Assembly: GCA_025331435.1 (NCBI GenBank) | Contig: JAIWNI010000034.1 | Span: forward strand, 124,001 to 188,000 | Reading direction: 5' to 3' | Origin: Choanephora cucurbitarum | Lineage: Eukaryota > Mucoromycota > Mucoromycetes > Mucorales > Choanephoraceae | Length of the DNA stretch: 64,000 nucleotides | Shown here: in pieces, positions 11,182-23,259 of the stretch | How the letters are laid out: the number at the start of each line of letters is the position of its first letter | Position numbering within the stretch: position 1 is the first letter of the stretch | Position numbers and translations under genes: made by a program | Notes under the pieces: model-generated | The model's database searches: none | What the model was told of the DNA's origin: nothing | The model's input: the letters and a program-made list of their open reading frames with translations, nothing else

Positions 11182-11610
11182 ATGCAATACAGCCCTTTTA
11201 CTTTTTTATTTCTTTCCGCCTTTCTGATCTTCACTGTCAACTCAGTCTACATTGGCAAGCGGGATGAAGGCCTTGGATTGATAGAAATCGGACCTGGAGT
11301 GCTACTAAAAATCGAAACTGAAATCGAAGAGCATACCATTTTCTCATCTATCGATATGGTCATTACTGAACTCAGCACTCAGATTGAAACAGTGATCGAA
11401 ACCAATATTGTAACAGCATCAGAGAACAATATGATCTATAAAACGTTATTTGATATAGTAACTGAAGTCACAACAATAGAGCCAATAACAAATTTTGTTA
11501 CTGTAGTAGAGTATGATTATGAATATGCTACTGAGGTATTAACGTATACCGAGACAGTACCTGCTACTTCTCAATTGAATTTTCTATCATCATCGACTGT
11601 CCACCAATAA
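11182..11610 (+). CDS. Small secreted protein, unknown
   Basis: Intronless 142 aa. The N terminus (MQYSPFTFLFLSAFLIFTVNS) is a typical signal peptide, and a KR dibasic site follows at about residues 27-28, a possible Kex2-type processing site. The mature part is rich in Thr, Val, Ile and Glu, with loosely repeated E-T-x-I-E-T and V-T-x-V-T-T units; there is no Cys and no membrane segment. It resembles low-complexity fungal wall or secreted proteins in composition only. It is divergently arranged with the RNR-like gene and shares the 457-nt interval 10725-11181. Confidence 0.65.
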   Translation: MQYSPFTFLFLSAFLIFTVNSVYIGKRDEGLGLIEIGPGVLLKIETEIEEHTIFSSIDMVITELSTQIETVIETNIVTASENNMIYKTLFDIVTEVTTIEPITNFVTVVEYDYEYATEVLTYTETVPATSQLNFLSSSTVHQ

Positions 11611-12151
11611 ATTTATTCTTTCTTACCAAATCAATTAGAATATCATCATATAATTGTATAGCAAAGGACAATAGGAGAATATTAGTACCAAAGGAAAATC
11701 TTGTTGCATGAATTTCATCTGAATTTGAAATTTTTGTTTGATGATCTGATCTGAGGGTTGAACATGATATCAATTAGCATAGACCAAAAAAAAAAAGAAG
11801 AGCGTGCGATTTTCGTGCTTTATGTGCTTAGTTTCTCTGACTCCATTCTATTATCGATTCATGTGTGCGCTACTATGTCGTCAGTGTTAATGAAAACAAG
11901 ATCAACTGTAAAAGGGTCATGCTGTTTCTGATCGTGACATCAATTGCTAGCCAAGGGTTTCTTATTCCAAGAGAATTACAATATACAGGTTGATTGGACT
12001 ATTGCACGTTTCAATTGAGCTGGATCTGAGACTCGATATCGATGTATTGAAAGGCATTTGTAGTCTCTGAATCCATTTTCTCTCTTTTCTCTTTTAAATA
12101 CATAAAATTTGAGATCTCTTTAACTATTATTTTATATTCCAAAAAAGAATA
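11611..12151. other. Intergenic, nothing recognised
   Basis: About 540 nt of AT-rich DNA between the secreted protein and the PalI/Sur7 gene. It ends in a CT/T-rich leader just before ATG 12152. No RNA gene or repeat seen. Confidence 0.6.
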
Positions 12152-13367
12152 ATGTGTTTTCCTACACTTACTACGTTAGGTTCATTTCTCTTACTTTCCA
12201 GTTTTTTATTACAACTGTTTATCATTATAGCTCAACTGTCTAATCGAGCTTTCCTTAACCTAATCTATTTTGTCTCAGCATGGGATCAAAACCGAGTTTA
12301 TAATGTCGCATTATGGTAAAATGAATATAAATATGTTATATGTCACATTTTCTCAACCGTATTTGATTAGGAACTATTGTACAGGACTGCCTGGTGGTAA
12401 CGTCCAAAGCTGTACTCAGCCGACACCTGCATATAACTGGGCAAGAACACCGGGTATCTCGGGGATAGCTACTAGTCAAGCAAACAGTGGTGCTGTCCGA
12501 GCATTCTTTTTGGCTATGTTCATCTTGTTCTTCGTTGGTATGGGCCTCAGTTTCTTCTTTTGGCTAATGAGTCTACCTATCTGTTGCTTGAAGCGTCGCG
12601 CATGGGGTATCTCCATGTCTACCTTTGTATTGATCAATTTCCTTGTAACCCTGGCTGCCTTGATATTGTCACTCATAGCAATTTTGGGCGGTATCAAGAG
12701 CTTCACGGGAGGTAACAGTCCTTGGAATGCACAAGCAGGTAACGCACTTTGGATTGCTATTGGTGCTACAGTCGCTTTATTCTTGGCATTCCTCTGTTAT
12801 GGTGGAGGCAGCTGCTGTGCTGATCCCGGTAACAAGAGAAGTAGAAGAAGAAGACAAGACGAGGAATACTATTACAACAGCGGTGATGAATCTAATGGTC
12901 GTCGTGCAGGATGTTGTGGAGGTCGTCGCAAGAAGAATAAGACTAGAGTCGATCCTAACTACAAAGAAAGTGACAAATATATTCCTGGTACTACTCAACC
13001 TATGTACGCTCAATCTCCTGTGTATCAAAGTGCAAACAATCCTCAGACCAACATGTTGCAACAGCCCTATGTAGCCTCAACTGGTTTGGATCAACAACGC
13101 ACAGGTACTACTGATTTGAACAATAACTACAACTCAAACGCAGTTGGTTATGATGGTTACGACAGTCAAAACTATGCTCCTCATCTTTCTAACCAACAGA
13201 ATCAAGGTTATGATGCGGCTGCTAATACAGGCATGTCCTATGACCCGAATACAACTGGCAACTTGGGAGATACAGCTGTTGGTACAAGTCAGCAAAACTA
13301 TGGTCCTAGTGCCACCAACACGGGCTATCAAACCCCAGTTCTTCAACCTGCTAATACTCATTCTTAA
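12152..13367 (+). CDS. PalI/Sur7-family four-helix membrane protein
   Basis: Two exons, 12152-12315 and 12371-13367, give 386 aa; the junction restores ALW|NYCTGLPGG, the W-NYC-G extracellular motif of Sur7/PalI proteins. The first membrane helix is at about residues 8-30, followed by the motif-bearing loop and three more helices at about 85-115, 125-150 and 165-185. The cytosolic tail is basic and Cys-rich at first (CCADPGNKRSRRRR; RRAGCCGGRRKKN) and then a long Asn/Gln/Tyr/Gly-rich disordered tail. Sur7 proteins organise eisosome-type plasma membrane domains; PalI/Rim9 assists ambient-pH signalling. Which role applies cannot be decided. The first exon is shorter than 60 codons; translation from the internal ATG at 12270 would lose the first helix. 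Confidence 0.85.
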
Positions 13368-13508
13368 TCCTATTACTATTATTTACATTTAATCTATAAT
13401 AAACTTATTTTGACTTGACATTTACGTTGTACAAAATAATTCTAAAAAGAGTAAAAGAAAAACTAGTCACTTGCATATTTTTTTTCTTTCTTCCTTCTCT
13501 ATACAAAA

Positions 13509-15588
13509 ATGACTACTGAAAGCAAGTTAGATCTCTTGTTACAATGGTTTGATCAGAACAAGATCAGTTGGGACAAAGACGCTTTAGAGATTAAGCAAGT
13601 GAACGGCTCTTTTGGTGTCTATGCTAAAAAGAAGATTGAAAGCAACAAGCCTGGTAAATATGATTTGACAGCCACTGTTGTATTTGTGTATTCATTGATT
13701 TGGGAATAGTTGTCAAAATTCCAAAGGAATGTATTCTTTCTATCAAAACAAGTGGTATTGCCAACATTTTGGATGAAGCTAGTCTTGAGGGCGGTTGTCC
13801 TCTTGCTTTAGCTGTCTTGTATGAAATTGCTCAAAAGGAACAGTCACCTTGGTATGGGTATCTTCAAGCTTTACCTGATCAAGGCGAAGACCTTCCTATT
13901 TTTTGGGATGAATCTGAGAAGGCTCTTTTCAATGGTACCGAAATGGAAAGTGCTGTCCGCAACGATTTGGTAATTAGACAAAAAACATAGCCCATTGACA
14001 ACCATCTCATTTTTTGGATCTATATAGAATGATCTCCAAGAAGATTACAACGAACTGATTGTACCTCTTTTGGAAGAACATCCTTATGTATTTAAGAGAG
14101 GAGAAGCCCCAGAGCAAGATCCTTATTCATTTGAAAAATTCCTGAAAATTTCCACATTGATTTCTTCTCGTGCTTTCGAGGTTGATGCTTATCATGAAAA
14201 TGCATTAGTCCCTTTCGCTGACATATTCAATCACAGAGGGGAAAATGAACATGTTCACTTTGAGACCGAGTTTGAAGTCTGCGATGCATGTGGTGCTCTT
14301 GAATACTGTGAACATCAATATTTCCATTACATGTATAATAGTGATGCTGAAGGCGAGGAGGAAGAAAATGAAGAATGGGAAGATGAAGAGGATGCGTCCG
14401 ATATGGAAGGCGATGAAGATGGATCAGATATGGAAGAAGAAGAGGAGCCTTTAGATACTGAGTTGCCTGATTTAGAAGAACTAGAAAATGCCGGTGTCAA
14501 CTTTTATGAAAACAGCGATGAAGAAGAAGAGGAGGAGGAGAAAAAGGATACTTGTGATATGGTTGTTGACTCTGATATTAAGGAAGGCGAAGAAGTCTTT
14601 AATACCTATGGCGAGCATCCCAACATTGCCTTGTTAAGCAAATACGGCTTTTGTTACGACAATAACACAAATGATTATATCTCTGTAGATGAAAACACCA
14701 TCGTAGATTGTGTGATTGCTATTACAGCTGAAAACTTGAAGACAAAAAAGCCCAAAGCTACTGAAGAACAACTTGAGAAGATGGCTATAGAAAAGACTGG
14801 TCCTCGATGGGAATTCTTTTTGGAAAACGAACACATCTTATGTCCTTCTGCGGATACTGATGAAGATCAACAAGATGATTTTGAAGATGAAGATGGCTGT
14901 CAAGATGGTTGTTGCGGTGATGAGCACGGTCATGATCATGACGAACATGAAGACCATGAGGATCATGAAGAAGAACACGAGCACGATGAAGATGGTGGAT
15001 GTTGTGGTGGAGAAGATGAGAAGGCCGGAAAGTCTAAGCCTTACTTTGTCAACTATGAAGGTCTCTTCGAAGACAAATTAATGTGTTTACTTCATGTCAT
15101 GTTTGTGAGTGAGGCTAAGTTTGCCAAATTCACTGAAGACGTTGAAAATGCGTTGGAATATTTCGAAGAACTTGCTGAAAGCCAGGGTGAGAACAAGACT
15201 AAGGCTATGATTGAAACTAAACTCCAGATTTACCATGTTTGTCGCGCTCTTGTCGAAATCAGACGAATGGACTATTTGGAAGATGGCGAATGGAAGACAG
15301 TTGAACAAGAATTGGAAGAGCGTAACAAGGTAAAGGATCAGAATGGTGTCTCTTCATTTTGTGTTTATCTGACTTCTATTTTCTTTTCTATAGGTCGCTG
15401 ACAACAAGCGCAAGTATTATGCTTTGACTTGCCGCATTAGCGAAAAGAAGATTATTGAAAAGGCTATCGCATATTATGCTGACCTTATCAAAGAATATTC
15501 ATCGGCTACCCCAGTCGCTAGTAATACCAGCTCTAGCAAGAACAAGAAGAAGACTGCTTCCAAAAAGATCAAGAAGATGAAATTGTAA
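13509..15588 (+). CDS. SET-domain lysine methyltransferase (Rkm/SETD6-like) with metal-binding-like insert
   Basis: Four exons (13509-13653, 13710-13969, 14028-15329, 15394-15588) give 633 aa. The split SET domain shows FADIFNHR (about residues 198-205) and EVFNTYGEHPN (about 323-333), the NH and YG motifs of the Rubisco-LSMT/Rkm/SETD6 class, whose fungal members mostly methylate ribosomal proteins. Directly after NHR is a CxxC...CxH cluster (C220, C223, C229, H231), then a long acidic insert, and later a segment with five Cys and eight His in about 36 residues (426-461). The C terminus is Lys-rich (NKKKTASKKIKKMKL). Target and location are inferred as ribosomal protein and nucleus/cytosol. 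The inserts make it longer than typical Rkm enzymes. Confidence 0.88.
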
Positions 15589-15681
15589 ATAAGACATCGA
15601 TTTGTATTTATTATAAACACGAAAGAAATCACAATAATAATAATAATAATAAAGAAACAGTTAGAGTTACTTCTTTTTTAA

Positions 15682-17710
15682 CTATTGATCAGTAAAAGAT
15701 GAGCCGTTATTAATCCATTCATAAAACATGCCTAATGAATTAAGTGGCTGATAATAAGGCACTTCATGACCTGCTTCATAAACACGAATAAATGTCAAGA
15801 GACCAGAATGTTGGATTTGGCCTGCTTCTTTGCCTTGAATTATCCAAGGATTCAGTTTTTCTGCATTAAACAATTTGCTACCATTGAATTTGAGATTTTG
15901 TGTTACTGCGTGTACACCATACTTTTTTTTATAGGCAGCATACAGAAATCAAAGTTGATTAATGAAAGAAAAAGATGATAAAAAGAGCAATAACCATACC
16001 CAATTGCAAATATAGTCCGCATCTCCTGCATAATGTAGCACTTTAATACCTTGGTTTAGAACTGACTCGATATAAGTGGATGAATCTCGCATGCTATATT
16101 TCTCAAGATGTTAGTTCGTTTCTAGCAATATATAGGTATATATTATTACCCTTCACCATCATATATCATAGCTTCATACTAAACATATTCAAATAATAAG
16201 AGGTATTTCAATAAGAAGCTCAGCAAAGCAAAAAACTATGACTTACTGATTTATCGCCACATTGAATGAATTTTCTTGAATCAACGCCCAAGATGTGTTG
16301 GACTTTTGGACTGTCTAGTATGTTGAGATAATCTTCAGGCGGTTCAACGATATTGCTCTTTTTTCGTACGTCATAGAAGTTTCGACCCGAGCTCAAAAAC
16401 ACGCTATCGACATTTCGTGAACAAAAAGCATCAGCCGCAATGCAATCGACAACTGTATTTGTATTGTAGCATTTACTAACTGATAAAGACATGTTGGCTT
16501 TTTTTAGTTTCTTTCATCTATAAAGAAATCATCTTGCAATAAACTTACTCAACTGTTTGCATCCAACTGCATTTCCTCTCATCGATTCACAGAGAGAATC
16601 TGACAGAAGAGGACCATCTTAATTGAATGTTAGTTAGAACTTGTTAAGACAGATATTTTTCTTAAAGAATGAAAGGTATATTTACAAGAGGAGTTACAAG
16701 CCATTACCACATTTTGTTCCCTATAAAAAAAATCCGCTTTGTTTTAGGAAGCAAGGTCATAGATCGACTAATTGTACTTTACATTTGTATCAACGGATTT
16801 GTCCAACCATTCCCAATACCAATAGATGCCAAAGGAAATCTGTTTGCTGGCGCCAAGACTTGGTTTTGCTTAATGATATAGTCCGCAAAGATAGGTATGT
16901 AACGGCCAGCAAACGATTCGCCAAAGATATGCAAAGGAAGCTGGCTATACCGGGGAAATGCCTCATAAAACAATTGGATAGCCATATGGAATACTTTTGC
17001 TGTATCTTGTACACGATTGTCAACAACAGCTCCATAAGAATAGCCAGAGCCATTTGGCTGCAGCTTTGTTAGTTGTCTTCTCGATCTGTAACTTATCTAT
17101 AATTAGCCATACCTGATCGATGAAAAGCATATTAGAGTACCGGTTCCAGGTGTGTGGGTTATAACCAATTGATGTGCCATTGTCTAAACTTCTACATGGA
17201 CCATTTTCCTGCCATAGTCCTCTATCAGATTATAGAGTTAATGATTTCATATATAGATATGTATTTGTATTTAGTGTTGTTTTCTCTTTTTCAATCTGCC
17301 TTACATCATGCTAGAGCATCCAGGCCCTCCGTTTAACCACACTGTCAATGGGCTGTTTGCGGGATCGCTCTGGCTTTCAAAGAACCAAAAGAAGTATTGG
17401 TGGCCTGAGCCAATATCAACATAGCCTGAATACTAATATGTTCATCGCAAAAAGTGCGTGAGAAGAGAATTAGAGTTTGCAGATGAATAGCCATGTATGA
17501 ATTGGCCTTCAAACTAACTTGTGTCACATTGGGATTGCATAGATTCGGAGTTAAATATCTGATACCATAGCCTTCTTTTTTGAATAATGTGCTGTTAAAG
17601 AAGTTGTAGTCAATAGATGACGACAATGTATCGTTAATAGAAGAGATAGAGAGTTGAACTGAAAATGGAAGAAACGAAATCAATGTGGTTACAGCCCATA
17701 ATAATTTCAT
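15682..17710 (-). CDS. Secreted or vacuolar serine carboxypeptidase (S10)
   Basis: Ten exons on the minus strand: 17519-17710, 17305-17432, 17113-17221, 16783-17057, 16686-16720, 16549-16617, 16247-16479, 16150-16178, 16000-16093, 15682-15921, giving 467 aa. All junctions keep frame. A signal peptide ([16 protein letters not shown]) starts the protein. Family marks appear in order: [30 protein letters not shown] (oxyanion region), the nucleophile Ser in [11 protein letters not shown], the catalytic Asp in [11 protein letters not shown] and the catalytic His in [11 protein letters not shown]. The triad is complete, so it should be an active carboxypeptidase of the secretory pathway. Length is normal for the family. 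The intron before exon 6 has a textbook ACTAAC branch motif. Confidence 0.95.
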
Positions 17711-19566
17711 AATGTATCAAATATAAATAGATTAGTCAAAAGAAAGAAGATGACAACAAGAGCAGCATTTTGTGATTCGCATTATTGCTGATCTTACAAA
17801 TAATACAGAAAACAGGTAACAAATATTTAGTATAGAATTTTGGTTTGTTTCTTTAAATGCAATTTCAAGCTAAATGCTATCTGAACCTAAACTCTTCTAT
17901 CTTGAAGTGACTCAAGCTTACATCAAACCTTGGCTCAATTATTTGGCTTAATTCTATAGGACTTGGTACAGTCCAAAGAACAAAAATCAAGTACGTTACA
18001 CTGAGTAAGCTTCTGGATATAGGAGCTCATCTTCAAATGGACAAAGTGAACAGAGGAATAACATTTCTACAAGAAAAAGGCTTTTGTTGTTGTTTATTAA
18101 ACCTGATTATGCTATATGAACACTGCTAGTGTTATATACTTTTTGTCTGATTGAGCATTTCTACCTATACAAAAGATGGATCTTTGTTTGGTTGATACGG
18201 AGCTTTCGTCCAGCTACACAGAAGAGCCATGGCGATTCTTTTTAATTTATGCACTGTCTATTTTAAAACGGTCGCATCTTTAGGAAACATTCTTTTGGAC
18301 TGAGGTAATCCAGATTGGAAACAAAAAAAAATTAGTGACACAGGGTTCTATGATTTTTCCATTGTGCTTACCTTTGTTTGTAGACTGTCATTAGTGACAT
18401 AAGTTGCTTACAAAGTGCATTTCTAAACAAAAAGACATAAAGGGAATATGGTCTATTAAAAAAAACAGGGTCAAAAGTTGAAAGAATTGCCACTACGGCA
18501 TGGTATTCAAATACAAATTGGTGGTAGTTATTTTCTCTTTTGTCAAGTGTCCTCTTGTTTATGAAGAATTGTTAGACTATCATAGCCTAACATCTGCCAA
18601 ATGTAAACATTGTTTGCTCTAGTGTTGATTTGATTTGAAAATACATGTATATTTAAATACAAATCAATTTGTATTTGCATCAAGCCATACTAGTAACAAA
18701 AGCACTTCTTTCTATAAATTCGTTATGCAGACTTATACTAATTCTTCTTGCATTTTATAGTGATCGCGACACTAATGAATTAACTTTACACTATAGAAAG
18801 CTTTTTAATTTCCTTTTAAAAAAAGAAAGAAGCTTGTGTTTCTTATTTAGACCTCTGTTTCAATAACCTTTTTTTTTTTCATCATGATAGCTATATGCAT
18901 TCGTTAGCGGGAATGAAAGTAGGAAAGAGTAGTACAATTTTCTTGTTCGTTTTATAAATATAAACAGCAAAAACTTCTCAATTTTAAATACATGATCATC
19001 ATCGACGATTGACGTAGCTGACCTTCACTCGGAAAATACACAGACTTATCCCCTTTTTTTCCAATGACAGGTCATGGCATGATATCACTGCCAATGCACT
19101 GACGTCACGGAAATGTTACACAGGGCATAGCTTAATTATAGTTTCTGATTGGGTTTAATCGATCGTATTAATATTAGACGACCTATTCAACTATCCCTTT
19201 TAAGTAGTATATACCTTATGAGGCTTTTAGTGCTAATACTAAATGACTGAGTAGCCTTGACAAAGAACCAATTCTTATTCTGGAACAACTTCCTTATTTC
19301 CTTCTTTGATATGTAAACAATTTGTGTCAAAAACCTTGGTGTAACATGACGTACAGAAAGCGAGAAAGAGATGTAAACTCCTTTTCATCTTCTTATATGG
19401 TCAAAGTTTCACTTCAAAAAAAAAAGCTGCTCTCTAAATATTTTTATGATTCCGAAGTTAAATGAAAATATATAGACATCAATTCAACGTTAAGGATATA
19501 GCAGTTTTCTTTTCTTTTTTTCTTTCAAAACCCTATTTTTTTCGTCTTTTTTTAGAAAAAAAAAAC
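17711..19566. other. Gene-free interval with promoter of transporter
   Basis: About 1.85 kb with no supported gene. The distal part contains three TGACGT-type sites listed separately and a T-rich leader just before ATG 19567. Confidence 0.55.
19010..19354. promoter_or_regulatory. Cluster of CRE/bZIP-like TGACGT sites
   Basis: TGACGTAG is at 19010-19017, the palindrome TGACGTCA at 19100-19107 and TGACGTAC at 19347-19354, all within 560 nt upstream of the transporter ATG at 19567. TGACGTCA is the ATF/CREB site and related sequences bind Gcn4-type factors. Control by a bZIP factor is inferred. Confidence 0.45.
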
Positions 19567-21383
19567 ATGTCCACAAACAATCTAAACAATGAGAAGAGAG
19601 GCACAGCCAATCTGAGTGATATTAGAAGCAAGTCATATACAGCCCCTAAATCCACTGCAACTACTACAAGTTCTGGCATTCTCAATTCACCAAAGCAACC
19701 AGGCCATGCTCATTTTGCTCCTGGCAGTATGGACCAAATGCCCAATCGTAAATCAGTGCATGACTATAACGAAAACAGTCGAGCCAACTCATTTGCAAGC
19801 TGGGCCCCGAAAACTACTCGTCCAGGAATGTACAGCCGTACAACTTCCTTTGCTTCCCTTTCCGCCAAAAGAAAATCATTTGCTCGAACCGTTTCATCTT
19901 TTTCTGTCTACAGTAATTTTGCTGGTGAAAGGCTGGACCATAGTCGACGCAATTCGAGACAAATGGGTTCTTTGGCTGAATCTGAGAAACGTCAAAGCAT
20001 TGGATCTGCAAAGGCTTCTATCCGCAAACACAAAGAGTCTACTGTAGGCGAAGACTCAATTGAAGCAGTTGAGGATGAAGTGCCCAAGGCTTCTGTAGGA
20101 AAGGCCATGTTTATGTTTTTAAAGGCCTTCATCGGTTCTGGTGTTCTGTTTCTACCTAAAGCGTAAGGTTTATTATATTTTAAGAAGAAAAAAAAATTTT
20201 TTTACTTATCCTTTTTTGTGTATCATCTAGGTTTCAGAATGGTGGTTTAGCACTATCTATCGTACTTATGGTTGTTATTGCAGCTATCTGTCTTTTCGCA
20301 TTCTTAAGATTGGTCAAAACCCAACAGTTAGTAGGAGGTTCATACGGTGATATAGGAGGCATACTCTACAACCAGGCTGTTCGTTATACTGTGCTGTTCT
20401 TCATTGTGATTTCACAAATTGGTTTCGTATGTTCTTATTTCATCTTTATTTCTGGTAATCTGGTGAGCGTTGTTGATGTGCTTTCTAATTGTTCTGCTGG
20501 TATTGAGCAAAAGTATTATATCTGGATGCCTCTGGTAGCTCTTGTTCCTCTCTCCCTTATCAGACATATTGCCAAGTTGTCATTTGCAGCCATTGTTGCA
20601 GATGTTCTTATTCTCTTTGGTTTGATTTGTATTATTTACTTTACTGCCGCTACTCTTAGCACAGCTGGTATCGGTCCCAATGTTGTTCCTGTCAATCCCT
20701 CTAATTTCGCCCTTATGATCGGTACTGCCACATTTTCATTTGAAGGTATTGGCTTGATTATACCCATTGTCGAGTCAATGGATCGTCCCGAAAAATTCCC
20801 CTTTGTCGTCACTTTAGGCATGATTATTGTCTGTGTCGTCTATATCTTGATCGGTACTTTATCCTACTTGGCTTATGGCGATACAATTCAATCTGCAGTC
20901 ATCTACAATTTCCCTGCTGACAACAAGCTTACAATTACTGTTCAATTGTTGTATTCTTTAGCCATCATCTTGACTTCCCCTCTTATGCTTTTCCCAGCTT
21001 TGAAGATCATTGAAAACGGTCTTTTCAGTCGTTTCAGATCTGGCAGAGACAGTTTGGCTGTCAAATGGTCTAAAAACGTCTATCGTACTGTTCTTTCTGT
21101 TGCATGTGCTGCTATTGCATTTGGTATCGGTGGTGAAAACCTTGACAAGTTCGTTTCCTTGGTTGGTTCTATCGCCTGTGTACCTCTTTGTTTCATTTTC
21201 CCCGGTATGTTTCATCTCAAGGTTTCAAAGAAACGCACAGACATGATATTTGATTGCTTGTTGATTATCTTTGGTGTTGGTATTCTCATTTATACACTTG
21301 AGGTCACAGTTGATTCATGGATTCATCCTAAGGACACTGGTACAGAATTACCTGGTTATTGTGAATCATTAGGTCGAGCTTAA
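19567..21383 (+). CDS. Vacuolar-type amino acid transporter (Avt3/4-like)
   Basis: Two exons, 19567-20162 and 20231-21383, give 582 aa. I chose MSTNNLNNEK at 19567 rather than the in-frame ATG at 19462 because the upstream segment is a T-rich leader. Residues 1-170 are a Ser/Arg-rich soluble tail. The Aa_trans (AAAP) domain starts at about 180 with KAMFMFLKAFIGSGVLFLPK and AFQNGGLALS, the AVT3/AVT4/PAT signature, followed by about ten hydrophobic helices. Yeast members export neutral amino acids from the vacuole; the same role is inferred. The gene converges on the Shr3-like gene. Confidence 0.9.
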
Positions 21384-21744
21384 GTTGTGTTTGTCTCTTT
21401 TTTCTTTATTCCTTCATTTGATGTATGTATATAGTCTTCTCTTTAACCTCAAAGTATCACAGTGAATTAGATCTTTTTTTTTTCGAAAGAAAGCACTGTA
21501 GATACTTGAAATAACATATCCTTATCTTCTTACTGAGTCAACGAACGTTGATTTCAATGTTCTATTAAATACCTTTTTGCAATGTACTTTTTAAATATAA
21601 TCTTCCTTAAAAAAAGAAAAAAAAAGTGCATTATTTTACAAATAAATAGTAATATATTGGCTTGCAAGAACAATATGTGGTAGAGATAAATGACTTTACA
21701 ATAGTCTGGTTTATTATAAATACACATATACATATACAAATTGG

Positions 21745-22504
21745 TTATTTGTTCTTCTTCTCAACAGCAGCTTCAACCTTTTCAGCACTATCAGCTCTCT
21801 TTGTTAAGGCATAGTGTGTGATTTGTAAACCGACAATACCGGTAATAGCCAAAGTCATTATGAAATGAGCAGCAGCAATGTTTTTCAAATTCTGACTTAA
21901 TTCAGCAACATCTTCAGTTTGAGCAATGTTATCAATGGCTATTTAGAGCAAAATAAGATTAGAGTTTTTTTTTGTACGTGTAACATATCCTTTACCGGGC
22001 TTTACTGAGGTGGAATAAGTGGAGATAGCAAAAAGCATCAAAACTGACAATATACAATTAGCATACAATACAACAAAAATCAAATAAAGGAAAAATACCT
22101 AAAGAGGCACCATCAAATAAAACATTTCCATCGGTCATGTTGGCTAAACCAGCTGCGAATCCAACAGCAGCGATCATCAGGTTAATAAATGGAATATACT
22201 TGATAATGTCAGGAGCGCTTGCTCGGCTTATATAATATTGCTAAGTTGTATGCAAATATGAGACTATGTTCTGCCATGATTTGGTTACGACTCACTGTAG
22301 CTCTAGCAACTGCACCAGGGTGTTCAGCTATATTAGCCCAAAGAAAGTAATAGTCAAAAGCCCAGTCAGACCAGGTTGTCTGTTTCAAGCATGAGTCAGT
22401 TGTTTTTGTTCTTTGATATCTAAGGCCAGACTTACACCATAAGCAAAGAAACAGGAGCAAAGAATTAAAACTACTTTGGCAGATTGCATGTGTTCTCCGG
22501 GCAT
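21745..22504 (-). CDS. SHR3: Shr3-like ER chaperone of amino acid permeases
   Basis: Five exons (22436-22504, 22296-22379, 22099-22240, 21996-22043, 21745-21938) give 178 aa. Four hydrophobic segments: KVVLILCSCFFAYG, YIPFINLMIAAVGFAAG, GASLVLMLFAISTYS and AAHFIMTLAITGIVGLQ. The first helix is followed by WSDWAFDYYFLW, in the position of the P-Y-D-Y motif of yeast Shr3, and the third by a segment resembling its S-x-K-x-x-I ending. The Lys-rich end (EKKNK) could help ER retention. Shr3 keeps amino acid permeases from aggregating in the ER. Assignment rests on topology and local similarity. It is convergent with an amino acid transporter, 361 nt between stops. Confidence 0.7.
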
Positions 22505-23259
22505 CTTGAATAACTATTTCTTGTTGCAAAATATAAAAAGAAAGAGTAAATAGGTGTTGCTGTTATTGAAATTCTCGCGACTTTAAGTGAATCATAAGCC
22601 ACTGCCTCTTTCGATAGTGTACTAACTGCACAACTGTGTCTTGAAGTTAAAGTAAGTTTCTTGATCATTCTTTGTTAGTATGAATCGTCTTTTGGTCTCC
22701 ATTAAAGTCAAAGGGAGGGAGTAATGATACTTTACGTAAAGAGGGCTTTTTATGAACTAACTTTAAAGCACTGGCCTTGTTCTATGCAAAACTGAAAAGT
22801 TAGTCAGCCTCAGCAAAAAGATAAGATGTATTTCAACCAACTTGGCCTATCTGATTTCCCCCCCCCCCCCCCTTCATCTCAGTCTACACAAAATGCTTCT
22901 TCCTTTTCCTCCACGGTTAATTACAAATGTACGGTTCCATGGAAAAGAAATTTATGGTATCACAAAGTTTTCTGACAAAGATCAGATATTCTAAAAAGCG
23001 ATTGCTGCTCTTGTTTGCTTATCAGGAAAGCTTTCAAGAGAGCCAAACAAGCTTACTCTACTTGATCACTTTGTTTGCTTACCTAATAGCAGTGACTCTT
23101 CTTGCTTTAGTTGAAATTCCGAGGAAGACCTTTGCAGGGTCCACCCAAAATCTCTGACACCAAAGTGGGGCTATAAAAATAAATAAATAATAAAAATAAA
23201 CACGTTCCTCCCCTTTTTATTTTTATTTTTTTTAATATCCATTTCTTTTTTGTACCAAA
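22505..23259. other. Intergenic with homopolymer C tract
   Basis: No gene is supported. The notable feature is an uninterrupted C run at about 22859-22872. The divergent Shr3-like and deaminase genes share this interval. Confidence 0.6.

Noticed and set aside
12152..12315. Start of the PalI/Sur7 protein at the internal ATG 12270
   Set aside because: That start lies in another frame of exon 1 and reads through the intron; the spliced model restores the conserved W-NYC motif and first membrane helix.
22859..22872. C14 run (and G/C runs near 24741 and 44355) as a regulatory element
   Set aside because: Simple homopolymers in AT-rich spacers; no supporting context, and length may be affected by sequencing slippage.
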